DNA of 64,000 nucleotides from Butyrivibrio sp. CB08 (GCF_003625485.1 NZ_RAIR01000008.1:1-64000), one strand, 5' to 3'. Counted from the stretch's first letter, positions 51,022 to 59,819 are shown. Numbers and translations: made by a program. Notes: a model not told the origin generated them from the letters alone.

Positions 51022-51621
51022 TTAATAGTTGTTAAGTATTGGGCCAAAATGTGCTTCTTCATGAGCAAATTTAAACCAGGCCTTACCAACAATCATTGAA
51101 TCACTAACGATTCCAATATTAGCACTTCTGGAATCTTCACTGCTGTTTCGGTTATCGCCAAGAACAAAGTATTCTCCGCTCTTAAGCTTTATAGGGTTAG
51201 ATGCAATTCCTGCATCTTCCATTTTATCAAAATAGTCGTCATCTTCATCAGCTGCTTCATCATTGATATACAAAGCGCCATCAATTATCTGCACTGTATC
51301 TCCAGCCTTGGCGACTATTCTTTTTACATAGTAATGGGAATTGGTATTACCATTTGGTAAGAAGACAACAACATCTCCGGTTTTAGGGCTGATAATCTTA
51401 GCCAGCGCTCTGTCAACCAGAACCTTTTGTCCATTTGAAAGAAGTGGCTCCATCGAATCACCAATAACCATTACCTGCATTCCGAAAAAGAATACAAGAG
51501 CACCAGCAATAAACACTGCTGCAATAGTTATGGAGAGCCATGAAAAGATTTCTCTAATAAGCTTTGGGGTTATTCTCTTTTTCTTTTGATTAAAAGTAAG
51601 ATAATTCTTCCTTGATCTCAT
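51022..51621 (-). CDS. lepB: Type I signal peptidase (second copy)
   Basis: 199 residues. A long basic N-terminus precedes the membrane helix (~30-52). GDSMEPLLSNG carries the catalytic Ser, YYVKRIVAKAGD the Lys, and FVLGDNRNSSEDSR is box E. It overlaps in function with the first copy but has a different N-terminal region and an inserted acidic loop (DEAADEDDDYFDKMED). GAGGAC precedes the ATG. It is the gene after rplS in this run. Confidence 0.94.
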   Translation of the reverse strand: MRSRKNYLTFNQKKKRITPKLIREIFSWLSITIAAVFIAGALVFFFGMQVMVIGDSMEPLLSNGQKVLVDRALAKIISPKTGDVVVFLPNGNTNSHYYVKRIVAKAGDTVQIIDGALYINDEAADEDDDYFDKMEDAGIASNPIKLKSGEYFVLGDNRNSSEDSRSANIGIVSDSMIVGKAWFKFAHEEAHFGPILNNY

Positions 51622-51655
51622 AGAGTCCTCATAATATGTCTTTATAGAATTTTAA

Positions 51656-51686
51656 AAAGGGCAATTACTAAACGTAACTGCCCTTT
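51656..51686 (-). terminator. Terminator after rplS
   Basis: AAAGGGCA and TTAC (51656-51668) pair with GTAA and TGCCCTTT (51674-51686) with one mismatch. It is followed by a T-rich tract on the minus strand. Confidence 0.85.
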
Positions 51687-51696
51687 AAAAAACAAA

Positions 51697-52047
51697 TTAT
51701 CTGGTAACAAGCTCCTTAACCTTAGCCTTCTTACCTGTAAGTCCCTTAAGGTAGTTCAGCTTAGCTCTTCTTACCTTACCTCTTCTAACAACCTCAACCT
51801 TCTCAACGATAGGTGAGTGAAGTGGCCATGTCTTCTCAACGCCAACACCGTAAGACTCTTTTCTTACCGTGAAAGTTGTACGGTTGCTGCCGCCCTGAAT
51901 CTTCTTAACAGTTCCTTCGAAAACCTGAACTCTCTCACGGTTTCCTTCCTTGATCTTAGCGTGAACTCTTACTGTGTCACCTGTATTGAATACTGGTGCG
52001 TTAGCGTTCAGCTGCTCTTTCTCGAGCTCCTGGATAATTGTACTCAT
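51697..52047 (-). CDS. rplS: 50S ribosomal protein L19
   Basis: 116 residues, normal for L19, which lies at the 30S-50S interface. [54 protein letters not shown] and [21 protein letters not shown] are all typical. AGGAGAAG precedes the ATG. It has its own promoter and a following terminator, and is separated from trmD by the nucleoside cassette. A hairpin-rich leader may allow autogenous control. Confidence 0.97.
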   Translation of the reverse strand: MSTIIQELEKEQLNANAPVFNTGDTVRVHAKIKEGNRERVQVFEGTVKKIQGGSNRTTFTVRKESYGVGVEKTWPLHSPIVEKVEVVRRGKVRRAKLNYLKGLTGKKAKVKELVTR

Positions 52048-52080
52048 ATTTCTTCTCCTATTCTATGGACGTTCTTATAC

Positions 52081-52112
52081 ATAATCAATATGCCAGAGGA
52101 CCGTCTGATTAT
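52081..52112 (-). promoter_or_regulatory. Hairpin in the rplS leader
   Basis: ATAATCA (52081-52087) can pair with TGATTAT (52106-52112). An alternative inner CAGA/TCTG helix shares bases with the outer stem. It lies between the promoter and the rplS start and could be an L19 autoregulatory leader. That is inference from position and known ribosomal-protein leaders. Confidence 0.35.
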
Positions 52113-52125
52113 CACAACGCACTAT

Positions 52126-52155
52126 AATATAACACAAAATACAGTATAAAGTCAA
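52126..52155 (-). promoter_or_regulatory. Promoter of rplS
   Basis: The minus strand has TTGACT (52150-52155), an 18-base spacer and TATATT (52126-52131). The -35 overlaps the last codons of cdd. Transcription would start about 70 bases before the rplS ATG. Confidence 0.7.
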
Positions 52156-52571
52156 CCCAAAAGATCTTTTGGTCCAAATCTGTCTGGAACTGATTCAGGC
52201 AGTGTTACAATCTTATATTCAGTTAATGATTTAGCCATGATAATCTGAAAATCATCATGACAGAACTCACTCATAACCTGTCTGCAAACGCCGCATGGTG
52301 GGCAAAAATCAACTGGATCAGAGCCATCCGGACCACCAGCTATGGCAATTGCTGCAAAATCCTTGACGCCTTCGCTTACAGCCTTGAAAAAAGCTGTTCT
52401 CTCAGCGCAGTTTGTTGGTGTAAATGCAGCATTTTCAATATTGCAGCCAGTATAGATCTGACCATCCTTTGAAAGAAGTGCTGCTCCAACATTGAAATGA
52501 GAATATGGAGTATAGCTCATCTTTCTCATCTCAAGGGCTGTTTTAATAAGTTCCTGTACGTTAATATCCAT
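52152..52571 (-). CDS. cdd: Cytidine deaminase
   Basis: 139 residues of the homotetrameric class. It deaminates cytidine and deoxycytidine to uridine or deoxyuridine. NIENAAFTPTNCAERTAFF has the first Zn Cys and catalytic Glu, and CPPCGVCRQVMSEFC the second and third Zn Cys. It is the last gene of the nucleoside cassette; its product uridine would be split by the phosphorylase encoded at 58 kb. A GC-rich hairpin separates it from the permease gene. Confidence 0.95.
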   Translation of the reverse strand: MDINVQELIKTALEMRKMSYTPYSHFNVGAALLSKDGQIYTGCNIENAAFTPTNCAERTAFFKAVSEGVKDFAAIAIAGGPDGSDPVDFCPPCGVCRQVMSEFCHDDFQIIMAKSLTEYKIVTLPESVPDRFGPKDLLG

Positions 52572-52607
52572 AAATAATTATCTTTCCCAAAATATAAAGA
52601 GTCTAAA

Positions 52608-52631
52608 TTCCCCGCCCATACAGGCGGGGAA
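52608..52631. terminator. GC-rich hairpin between permease and cdd genes
   Basis: TTCCCCGCC (52608-52616) pairs with GGCGGGGAA (52623-52631), nine pairs and a 6-base loop. The minus-strand flank is weakly T-rich (AATTTAGACTCTTT), while the plus strand has TTTTTT. It may reduce readthrough into cdd or stabilise upstream mRNA. Confidence 0.6.
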
Positions 52632-52642
52632 AATCTTTTTTA

Positions 52643-53584
52643 TTATCTTGATCCCTTGTCGTAAGGAATACCTTCTGCCTTAGGCGCTCTTGAATTAGAT
52701 GATGTAAATGCAAGAACGATAAGTGAAATAATGTAAGGCATCATGTTGTAGACAGATCCTGGAATATTGAGAGCTGCCAGGAAATCAAAGCCTGAATATA
52801 CGTTAGACAGAGCTCTGAAGAATCCAAACAGAAGCGCTGCAAGTCCGATGTTTATTGGTTTCCACTGACCAAAGATCATAACCGCAAGAGCAAGGAAACC
52901 AAAACCAGCAACACCTACCTCAAACTTCCACTCACTTACGCCAGCTGTGATATATACAATACCACCGATTCCAGCAAGCATACCTGAGATAAGAACGCCT
53001 GCCCAGCGCATAGTGTAAACATTGATACCTACACTGTCTGCAGCCTGAGGATGCTCACCGCAGGCCATAAGGCGAAGACCAAACTTAGTCTTGTAGAGAA
53101 CTACATAAGCAAGAATAAGAGCGATAAGAGCTACCAGCATGAACCAGTTGAACTGGAATGAACCGATAGTAACAACAAGAGCCTTCTTGGTCTGAACGTA
53201 TTGTACAGTAGAAGAAACGTTGTCAGGGTTCTCAGCGATATTGATTGACTTAACAATAACTGTTGCAGCTGCTGCAGCAAGCATGTTAAGAGCTGTTCCA
53301 ACAAGGGTCTGATCAGCCTTAAGGTTGATACATGCAACAGCAAGAAGTACTGAATAAACAACGCCAGATACTACCGCTGCCGCAATAACTGCCAGCACAA
53401 TAAGAAATGCCGGAGTATTAGGTGAAATGTACTTAAGTGTAAGAGCACCACCAAGGGCTCCGATAACCATTATTCCTTCAAGTCCCAGGTTGATAACACC
53501 TGAGTGCTCTGAGAAACAACCACCAAGGGCTACAAGGATAAGAACTGAAGCAAATAAAAGAGTGTACTGAATAAGTAATACCAT
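52643..53584 (-). CDS. nupQ: Nucleoside ABC transporter permease (second)
   Basis: 313 residues with about eight to ten membrane helices, of the BPD_transp_2 family. SGVINLGLEGIMVIGALGGA and the RWAGVLISGMLAGIGGIVYI region are characteristic. It pairs with the neighbouring permease to form the membrane channel. Its ATG overlaps the upstream permease stop (TAATG), with AAGGAGG before it. Substrate (purine or pyrimidine nucleosides) is inferred from the BMP protein, phosphorylase and deaminase neighbours. Confidence 0.88.
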   Translation of the reverse strand: MVLLIQYTLLFASVLILVALGGCFSEHSGVINLGLEGIMVIGALGGALTLKYISPNTPAFLIVLAVIAAAVVSGVVYSVLLAVACINLKADQTLVGTALNMLAAAAATVIVKSINIAENPDNVSSTVQYVQTKKALVVTIGSFQFNWFMLVALIALILAYVVLYKTKFGLRLMACGEHPQAADSVGINVYTMRWAGVLISGMLAGIGGIVYITAGVSEWKFEVGVAGFGFLALAVMIFGQWKPINIGLAALLFGFFRALSNVYSGFDFLAALNIPGSVYNMMPYIISLIVLAFTSSNSRAPKAEGIPYDKGSR

Positions 53585-54720
53585 TATCTTTTACCTCCTT
53601 CTTTTCTTTCTTTTGCCTTCTCCTGTCTGTTTCTGAGGTAGTTATTCAGATACAGCTTGAAGAAAAGAACGAATCCGCACAGATAGATGATGATAGCTGA
53701 AATAAAGTCTGAAATCTGTGAAGGATAGATATTCTTGTCAAGGTACGAACCACCACTGGTGATGTGCTGGATAAAGTAGGAAGCAAAGATCGTTCCTATT
53801 GGATCCAGACCTCCAAGGAATGTAGCAGCGATACCATTGAATCCCATTGAAGGAACTGATGACTGTGTTACAGACCACTGCTCATATCCTGTAAGGAACA
53901 GGAACGCTGCACCAATACCAGCAAGTGCGCCGCCAATAAAGAGTGTTATTATAACATTCCTCTTCTCTTTCATTCCGCTGTATTTAGCAGCATCCTTGGC
54001 AATACCTGTAGCCTTGATCTCATAACCAAATACAGTCTTGGTAAGGATTATCTTTAAGATAATAGCAACAATAAATGCAAGAGGAATCGCAATAGTTACA
54101 TACTTGTTGTTTGAAAAGAGCTTTTCAAGTCCAAGAGATGGAAGGAGCGCCTTCTCATTAACACTTGCGATCTGTACTGTGTAGGGGCTGGCTGTCTCTT
54201 TTACCCCAGAAAGAAGCATGTTAACAGAATAAAGACCGATCCAGTTAAGCATGATTCCTGAAATAACCTCGTTAACGTTGAGGTAAGATTTCAAAATACC
54301 TACTACAATACCAAAGATACCGCCTGCAATGAGAGCTGCCAAAAGGCAAACAAACCATGGCATCTTAAGAACCAGTGCGAAGAAAAGTGATGCACCTGCT
54401 CCAGCTACATACTGTCCTGCAGCACCGATATTGAAAAGGCCTGCCTGGTAACAGAACTGAATTGAAAGAGCGCACATAAGAAGTGGTGCTGCCTTAACAA
54501 GAGTGTTACCAAGGTACTTCATTGCTGCTGCTTTGGTAGGATAAGTAAAGTAGTTCTTGAGAATAGTGATAATAGCTTCTGTAGCACCCTTTGGATCAAT
54601 GATAAGAAGTGCTATGTAACCAACTAAGAGTCCGATGATGATGCAGAGAATAGCAGCTAAAATGGACTGTACAGCTGGCTTTGATAAGAAGCTTTCTGAT
54701 GACTTACCAGATGAACCCAT
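53584..54720 (-). CDS. nupP: Nucleoside ABC transporter permease (first)
   Basis: 378 residues with multiple membrane helices of the BPD_transp_2 family. LVKAAPLLMCALSIQFCYQAGLFNIGAAGQY is characteristic of the nucleoside/ribose class, and the C-terminus is basic (NRQEKAKERKEGGKR), as usual for cytoplasmic tails. It overlaps the ATPase stop by one base (TAATG), with AAAGGAGG upstream. Together with the second permease it forms the heterodimeric channel. Confidence 0.88.
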   Translation of the reverse strand: MGSSGKSSESFLSKPAVQSILAAILCIIIGLLVGYIALLIIDPKGATEAIITILKNYFTYPTKAAAMKYLGNTLVKAAPLLMCALSIQFCYQAGLFNIGAAGQYVAGAGASLFFALVLKMPWFVCLLAALIAGGIFGIVVGILKSYLNVNEVISGIMLNWIGLYSVNMLLSGVKETASPYTVQIASVNEKALLPSLGLEKLFSNNKYVTIAIPLAFIVAIILKIILTKTVFGYEIKATGIAKDAAKYSGMKEKRNVIITLFIGGALAGIGAAFLFLTGYEQWSVTQSSVPSMGFNGIAATFLGGLDPIGTIFASYFIQHITSGGSYLDKNIYPSQISDFISAIIIYLCGFVLFFKLYLNNYLRNRQEKAKERKEGGKR

Positions 54721-56270
54721 TATGCTGTTACCTCCTTTCTCTTAGCTCCTGCCATGTAGAGACCAAGCTCTTCAGGAGTTGTTACCTTAGGATCAAATTC
54801 TCCTACTATTTCACCCTCGTACATAACAAGGATTCTGTCAGAAATACTCATAACCTCTTCAAGTTCCAGTGAAACAAGAAGAACTGCGTGACCAGCATCT
54901 CTCTGAGCAATGAGCTGTTTGTGGATATACTCGATAGCTCCTACGTCAAGGCCTCTGGTTGGCTGAACCGCAATGAGAAGATCAGGGTTTTTATCGATCT
55001 CTCTTGCGATGATAGCCTTCTGCTGGTTACCACCTGACATGGAGCGGGCAATTGTTGGAGCTCCCTGTCCGGATCTGATATCGTATTGCTCAATGAGCTT
55101 ATCTGCATATGAATTGATAGCTGCCTTTTTAAGGAAGCCGGATTTGGTTGAGAACTCAGGCTCAAAGTATCTCTGAAGAACAAGGTTATAAGCCAGTGAA
55201 TAATCCATTACAAGACCATGTTTATGTCTGTCCTCAGGGATATGGCTCATACCACTTGTTGATCTCTCTCTGATGGATGCATGAGTGATATCCTTGCCAG
55301 AAAGAGTGATCTTGCCTGTTGTGCAGTTCTCAAGACCGGAAAGTCCATAGACAAGCTCTGTCTGACCATTACCATCGATACCAGCTATACAAACAATCTC
55401 TCCTGATCTGACATCAAAAGAAACGTTCTTAACAGCATTGTTGTGATGGAGCTTACTTGGAACTGTCATGTTCACAACATGAAGGATCACATCACCAGGT
55501 TCCTTGTCTTCCTTGGTAGCAACAAGCTGAACGTCACGTCCAACCATCATTCTACTGAGCTCGTTCTGATCGGTATCAGCAATATTAACTGTTCCGATGT
55601 ACTTACCTCTTCTAAGAACACTACATCTGTCAGCAACTGCCATGATCTCAGCAAGCTTATGAGAAATAAACAGAATTGACTTACCTTCTTTTGCAAGGTT
55701 TCTCATGATCTCCATAAGCTCATCGATCTCAGCAGGCGTAAGAACCGCTGTAGGCTCATCAAAGATAAGGATCTCATTGTCTCTGTACAGCATCTTAAGA
55801 ATCTCAGTTCTCTGCTGCATACCAACAGTAATATCCTCGATCTTTGCATCAGGATCTACTTTAAGTCCATACTTCTCAGAAAGCTCAAGAACCTTTTTCT
55901 TGGCCTCTTCCTTCTGAAGAATTCCGTGTTTGGTAGACTCAACACCAAGAATAATGTTGTCCAGTACTGTAAAACACTGAACAAGCTTGAAATGCTGGTG
56001 TACCATTCCTATTCCAAGGTCGTTAGCATCGTTAGGATTGTTGATCTTAACTTCCTTGCCGTCTTTTTTGATGATACCTTCTTCAGCCTGATAAAGTCCA
56101 AAGAGCACACTCATTAAAGTTGACTTACCTGCACCGTTCTCTCCAAGCAGTGCATGTATCTCACCTTTCTTGAGCTGAATTGTAACATTGTCATTAGCTA
56201 CAATTCCTGGGAATCTCTTGGTAATGTTCAGCATTTCAATAGCATATTCACTATTACTATTTTCTGCCAT
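54720..56270 (-). CDS. nupO: Nucleoside ABC transporter ATPase (two NBDs)
   Basis: About 516 residues with two ABC domains, as in nucleoside/ribose importers. The first has LLGENGAGKSTLMSVL, the signature-like DITVGMQQRTEILKML (no full LSGGQ), and LIFDEPTAVLTP. The second has a degenerate Walker A (GIDGNGQTEL), RSMSGGNQQKAI as signature and LLIAVQPTRGLDVGAI. ATG at 56270 has GGAGG five bases upstream; a longer frame from 56285 has no proper RBS. It follows the BMP gene across an internal terminator. Confidence 0.92.
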   Translation of the reverse strand: MAENSNSEYAIEMLNITKRFPGIVANDNVTIQLKKGEIHALLGENGAGKSTLMSVLFGLYQAEEGIIKKDGKEVKINNPNDANDLGIGMVHQHFKLVQCFTVLDNIILGVESTKHGILQKEEAKKKVLELSEKYGLKVDPDAKIEDITVGMQQRTEILKMLYRDNEILIFDEPTAVLTPAEIDELMEIMRNLAKEGKSILFISHKLAEIMAVADRCSVLRRGKYIGTVNIADTDQNELSRMMVGRDVQLVATKEDKEPGDVILHVVNMTVPSKLHHNNAVKNVSFDVRSGEIVCIAGIDGNGQTELVYGLSGLENCTTGKITLSGKDITHASIRERSTSGMSHIPEDRHKHGLVMDYSLAYNLVLQRYFEPEFSTKSGFLKKAAINSYADKLIEQYDIRSGQGAPTIARSMSGGNQQKAIIAREIDKNPDLLIAVQPTRGLDVGAIEYIHKQLIAQRDAGHAVLLVSLELEEVMSISDRILVMYEGEIVGEFDPKVTTPEELGLYMAGAKRKEVTA

Positions 56271-56312
56271 TGATACCTCCTCCATACCCTCATAAATTTA
56301 TTTTTGAAAAAA

Positions 56313-56339
56313 GGCCGGAAGACTATGAATCTGCCGGCC
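56313..56339 (-). terminator. Internal terminator between the BMP and ATPase genes
   Basis: GGCCGG (56313-56318) pairs with CCGGCC (56334-56339), and the minus strand continues with TTTTTT. It is probably partial, giving more binding protein than transporter. A short GCGC/GCGC hairpin lies just before it. Confidence 0.75.
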
Positions 56340-56363
56340 CCTGAAAAGCGCAAGCGCGCAATA

Positions 56364-57584
56364 TTATTTGATGTTGCCCTGGAAGTTGATCTTAGCTGTT
56401 GTAGCTGAAGGTTCCTCAGCTGAAGAATCGTTAGATACAGAAATCTTACCGCTTACCATATCAGCAACGAGCTGCTTGTAATCATCAGCTGTGAATGTAT
56501 CTGTCCAAACTGTTGAATCAGCAAGTGATACATAGTTAAGTGTAAGATCATCAGCAGATACAAGACCAAGGTTCTGGATCTGTCCTGCAAAGTTCTCCCA
56601 CTGGTTATCTCTGATAGCTGAAAGAAGAGTATTTACAGTTGCCTGAAGACCCTTCTGAGCTGATGTGATTGTCATGCCCTTACCGAACATTCCATCGATT
56701 GTTGCAGCCTGGTCAACGTCAACACCGATAACCTTGCCGTTTACCTTAGCAGCAGCCTCACCAGCTGATGTGAAGATACCACCACCACAAGCGAATACAA
56801 CCTCTGTGCCGCCCTGGTACCATGTGTCCATAGCAGCTGTGATATCAGAATCACCGTAGAACTGGTTACCATAAGCGTAGTTGATCTCTACGTCAGCACC
56901 GATCTCTGCAGCTGCAGCGTCAGCACCCTGTACGAAACCATAACCATAACGGATAACAGCAGGAACTGCCATACCGCCAAGGAAACCAAGCTTTGTGTAG
57001 CCCATCTTTACTGCTGCGTAACCAGCCATGTATCCAGGAAGCTCTTCCTGATATACTGCTGAGAATACGTTGTCATATGTCTTGTTGTTGAAGTCTGAAG
57101 AATCACCCTCAAGGTCGTACTCAGAAACGTCAAGAGCTACGAACTTGATGTCAGGATACATCTCAGCTGTCTCTTTGATAGCGCCAGCGAAAGCGTAACC
57201 AGGCATAACGATTACATTGAATCCATCAGCTACAGCCTTGTCGATCATAGCTACTCTCTCAGCGTCTGAATCGCCTTCTGGCTTGTAGTATGTGAAATCT
57301 ACGCCATTAGCCTCACCGAAAGCCTTGCAAGCCTCGTATGTTGACTGGTTGAATGACTGGTCTGTGATATCGCCGTAGTCAGTTACCATAGCAACCTTCA
57401 TGTCAGTTGCCTCTGCAGGAGCCTCTGCCTCAGCTGCTGGCTCTGCTGGAGTCTCAGCTGTCTCAGCTGGAGCTGCCTCAGTTGCTTCTGTAGTATCAGT
57501 TGTTGCAGGAGCGCTCTCGCCACAAGCAGCAAGAGAAGCTACCATTGTTGCAGCCATAAGAACTGCTAAAATCTTCTTTTTCAT
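56364..57584 (-). CDS. bmpA: BMP-family nucleoside-binding lipoprotein
   Basis: 406 residues. It has a lipoprotein signal with lipobox LAAC (Cys about 21), then an Ala/Pro/Glu/Thr-rich linker (~22-60) of low complexity and the periplasmic-binding-type BMP fold (VAMVTDYGDITDQSFNQSTYEACK, GFNVIVMPGYAFAGAI, FACGGGIFTSAGEAA). It captures nucleosides outside the membrane for the permease complex. GGAGGG precedes the ATG. BMP proteins bind purine nucleosides in characterised cases, so exact specificity is open. Processing by LspA is expected. Confidence 0.93.
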   Translation of the reverse strand: MKKKILAVLMAATMVASLAACGESAPATTDTTEATEAAPAETAETPAEPAAEAEAPAEATDMKVAMVTDYGDITDQSFNQSTYEACKAFGEANGVDFTYYKPEGDSDAERVAMIDKAVADGFNVIVMPGYAFAGAIKETAEMYPDIKFVALDVSEYDLEGDSSDFNNKTYDNVFSAVYQEELPGYMAGYAAVKMGYTKLGFLGGMAVPAVIRYGYGFVQGADAAAAEIGADVEINYAYGNQFYGDSDITAAMDTWYQGGTEVVFACGGGIFTSAGEAAAKVNGKVIGVDVDQAATIDGMFGKGMTITSAQKGLQATVNTLLSAIRDNQWENFAGQIQNLGLVSADDLTLNYVSLADSTVWTDTFTADDYKQLVADMVSGKISVSNDSSAEEPSATTAKINFQGNIK

Positions 57585-57632
57585 AATTTCCCTCCATTAT
57601 AAAAAGATATGAAATGTATAATAAAACCTTAT

Positions 57633-58409
57633 TCAGGCTTTATCCAAATTAATGAGCTCTTTTACAGCCTCGATAGTGGTCTTGTAGACCATATCCATGT
57701 CGTGTACCTGTGGGTTGGGAAGACCTTTTTTAGCCCTCTCCTGATTGGCAACAACAAGAAGAACTGCTCCTGTGCGGATCCTTAAGTAACTACCCACAAT
57801 AAATAATGTTGAGCTCTCCATTTCGGAACACAGACAACCACATTTGATCCATGCGTCCCATTTATACAAAAGATCAGGGCCTACAGGCTTGGTCTCAGGC
57901 TCATGCTGTCCAAAGAATGAATCCTTGCACTGAGCCACACCAACATGATAATTGGCACCAGCCTTTTTAGCTCCGTTAACAAGCGCATTAACTACATCAA
58001 AAGAAGCTACAGCAGGATACTCGATAGGTGCGTACTCCTTGGAAGTGCCCTCAGCACGGATAGCGCCAGATGCGATGACAATATCACCTCCGACAACATC
58101 ATCCTGCATACCACCGGATGTTCCCATCCTGATAAAGGTATCAGCACCACACTTGGCAAGCTCCTCAACACAGATGGCTGTTGATGCTCCGCCAATGCCA
58201 TGTGAGATAACGCTTACCTTCTCACCGTTAAGGTAACCTGTATAGCAGTTGTATTCTCTATTATAAGCAACAAACTTGGGATTATCAAAAAGTTTTGAAA
58301 TAGATTCACATCTTCCTGGATCACCAGTCAAAAGTACATATCTGCCCACATCTCCCGGGCCAACATGAGTATGATACTGATATCCAGCTCCCTCAGTATA
58401 ATCTACCAT
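57633..58409 (-). CDS. udp: Nucleoside phosphorylase (uridine phosphorylase-like)
   Basis: 258 residues of the NP-I family. VLLTGDPGRCESI is the phosphate-binding region, ISHGIGGASTAICVEEL and RMGTSGGMQDDV form the ribose/phosphate site, and CSEMESSTLFIVG has the Met-Glu that contacts ribose. It cleaves nucleosides with phosphate; position next to cdd and the transporter fits uridine. ATG at 58409 has GTGAGG seven bases upstream; an earlier in-frame ATG (58454) lies ~11 bases from the predicted transcript start without RBS. Confidence 0.88.
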   Translation of the reverse strand: MVDYTEGAGYQYHTHVGPGDVGRYVLLTGDPGRCESISKLFDNPKFVAYNREYNCYTGYLNGEKVSVISHGIGGASTAICVEELAKCGADTFIRMGTSGGMQDDVVGGDIVIASGAIRAEGTSKEYAPIEYPAVASFDVVNALVNGAKKAGANYHVGVAQCKDSFFGQHEPETKPVGPDLLYKWDAWIKCGCLCSEMESSTLFIVGSYLRIRTGAVLLVVANQERAKKGLPNPQVHDMDMVYKTTIEAVKELINLDKA

Positions 58410-58471
58410 TAGAATCCTCACCCCAATATCTTGTATAAAGATATTTTCATACACTAAATATTTACTTAAAC

Positions 58472-58500
58472 ATTATAAGGCATTTAATAAGAAAAGTCAC
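58472..58500 (-). promoter_or_regulatory. Promoter of the nucleoside cassette
   Basis: The minus strand shows GTGACT (58495-58500), a 17-base spacer and TATAAT (58472-58477). The cassette thus has its own start point, separate from the rimM-trmD transcript. Confidence 0.7.
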
Positions 58501-58507
58501 TTAATTT

Positions 58508-59020
58508 TTAAAGAAGACCATCCATTACATGAATGACGATTTTTCTGCCTTCAATGTCAATTTTCTTAACGCAATCCTTAATTGCAGGAATATATATCTT
58601 CTCTTCAGAGTCCTTCCTGGTCATCTCGTATACGTCATTGGCGCCAGTCTGAAGAATCTCAGTAAGAGTTCCAAGCTCATTATCGTCCTCATCCACGATC
58701 ATAAGCCCGATAAGATCTGCACAGTAGTATTCCCCATCCTCGAGCTTTATCGCATCTTTGCGGTCGATGGTAAGTTCGCATCCTCTGAACTTCTCGACTT
58801 CGTTGATATTATTGAACTGCTTAAATTTAACAATAACAAACTTTTTGAAGAATCTGGCACTCTGAACATCCAAAAGAAGCTCTTCTCCCCTCTGGGTATG
58901 AAGAACAACCTGCTTAAGCTTTTTGAACCTTGATGGATCCTCAGTGGTGGGAAATACATTAACCTCTCCCTGAAGCCCATGTGTAGATGCTATTACGCCA
59001 ACCTGAAATCTGTCTGTCAT
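58508..59020 (-). CDS. rimM: 16S rRNA processing protein RimM
   Basis: 170 residues. It helps 30S assembly by binding S19. The N-terminal VGVIASTHGLQGEVNVFPTTEDPSRF is the RimM domain, and the C-terminal PRC-barrel starts near EYYCADLIGLMIVDE. It overlaps the trmD stop by ATGA, so the two are translationally coupled. RBS GAGGAT lies in the end of trmD. Confidence 0.95.
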   Translation of the reverse strand: MTDRFQVGVIASTHGLQGEVNVFPTTEDPSRFKKLKQVVLHTQRGEELLLDVQSARFFKKFVIVKFKQFNNINEVEKFRGCELTIDRKDAIKLEDGEYYCADLIGLMIVDEDDNELGTLTEILQTGANDVYEMTRKDSEEKIYIPAIKDCVKKIDIEGRKIVIHVMDGLL

Positions 59021-59793
59021 TGATTATCCTCTTCCTGATTACTTCTACGTTTCCTGCGTTTCTTTTTCTCTTCCTTGGGCGGGTTTTCCAAAACCCACTT
59101 CTCATAAAGATCCGGTCTTCTCTCCCTAGTCCTTAAGATAGACTGTTCAAGACGCCATTCATCAACCTTTTTATGGTCTCCTGACAAAAGAATCGCTGGC
59201 ACTTTTTTGCCCATCCACTCCTCAGGTCTTGAATACTGTGGATATTCCAAAAGGCCGCCCGCAAAACTCTCTGTCATGGCTGATTCATCGTTGTTAAGAA
59301 CCCCTGGCACAAGTCTTGAGATTGCATCTATCATGACCATGGCAGGAAGCTCTCCTCCTGTCAGTACATAGTCGCCAATAGAAACGTAGTCTGTAACTAT
59401 CTCTTCCAGAACTCTCTCATCAACGCCCTCGTAGTGTCCACAAAGAAAAACAAGTTCCTCCTCTTTAGCAAGGTCAGCTGCCATTTTCTGATCAAAGACA
59501 CTTCCCTGAGGAGTTACATAAACGACTCTTAGCTTCTTGTCCTTGGATAGTCCCTTAACAGAATCCCTGATAGCAAGGAAGCAGTCGTATATAGGCTGTG
59601 CCTGCATTAGCATACCAGCACCGCCACCATATGTATAATCATCAACCTTGTGATGTTTATTGTCATTAGAATAATCCCTGATGTTTACAGCATTGAAGGA
59701 AATAAGTCCCTTCTCTTCAGCCCTTCCAGTTATACTGGTCTTAAGGCCCTGCTCAACCATCTCAGGGAAAAGAGTCATTATATGGAAATTCAT
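59017..59793 (-). CDS. trmD: tRNA (guanine37-N1)-methyltransferase
   Basis: 258 residues. It methylates G37 of tRNAs reading CNN/CGG-type codons, preventing frameshifts. It is a SPOUT-family knot protein: DDYTYGGGAGMLMQAQPIYD, YVTPQG, LCGHYEGVDERVLEE and IGDYVLTGGELPAMVMIDAISRL. The C-terminus ends in a short Lys/Arg-rich tail (KEEKKKRRKRRS). It begins downstream of the terminator that follows khpA and overlaps rimM. Confidence 0.96.
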   Translation of the reverse strand: MNFHIMTLFPEMVEQGLKTSITGRAEEKGLISFNAVNIRDYSNDNKHHKVDDYTYGGGAGMLMQAQPIYDCFLAIRDSVKGLSKDKKLRVVYVTPQGSVFDQKMAADLAKEEELVFLCGHYEGVDERVLEEIVTDYVSIGDYVLTGGELPAMVMIDAISRLVPGVLNNDESAMTESFAGGLLEYPQYSRPEEWMGKKVPAILLSGDHKKVDEWRLEQSILRTRERRPDLYEKWVLENPPKEEKKKRRKRRSNQEEDNQ

Positions 59794-59819
59794 ATTACTC
59801 CTAAAAGTAAATGTAATAA

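Noticed and set aside
53131..53361. 76-codon Leu-rich minus-strand open frame
   Set aside because: It is an out-of-frame shadow within the nucleoside permease gene; the Leu richness comes from reading membrane-helix codons out of frame.
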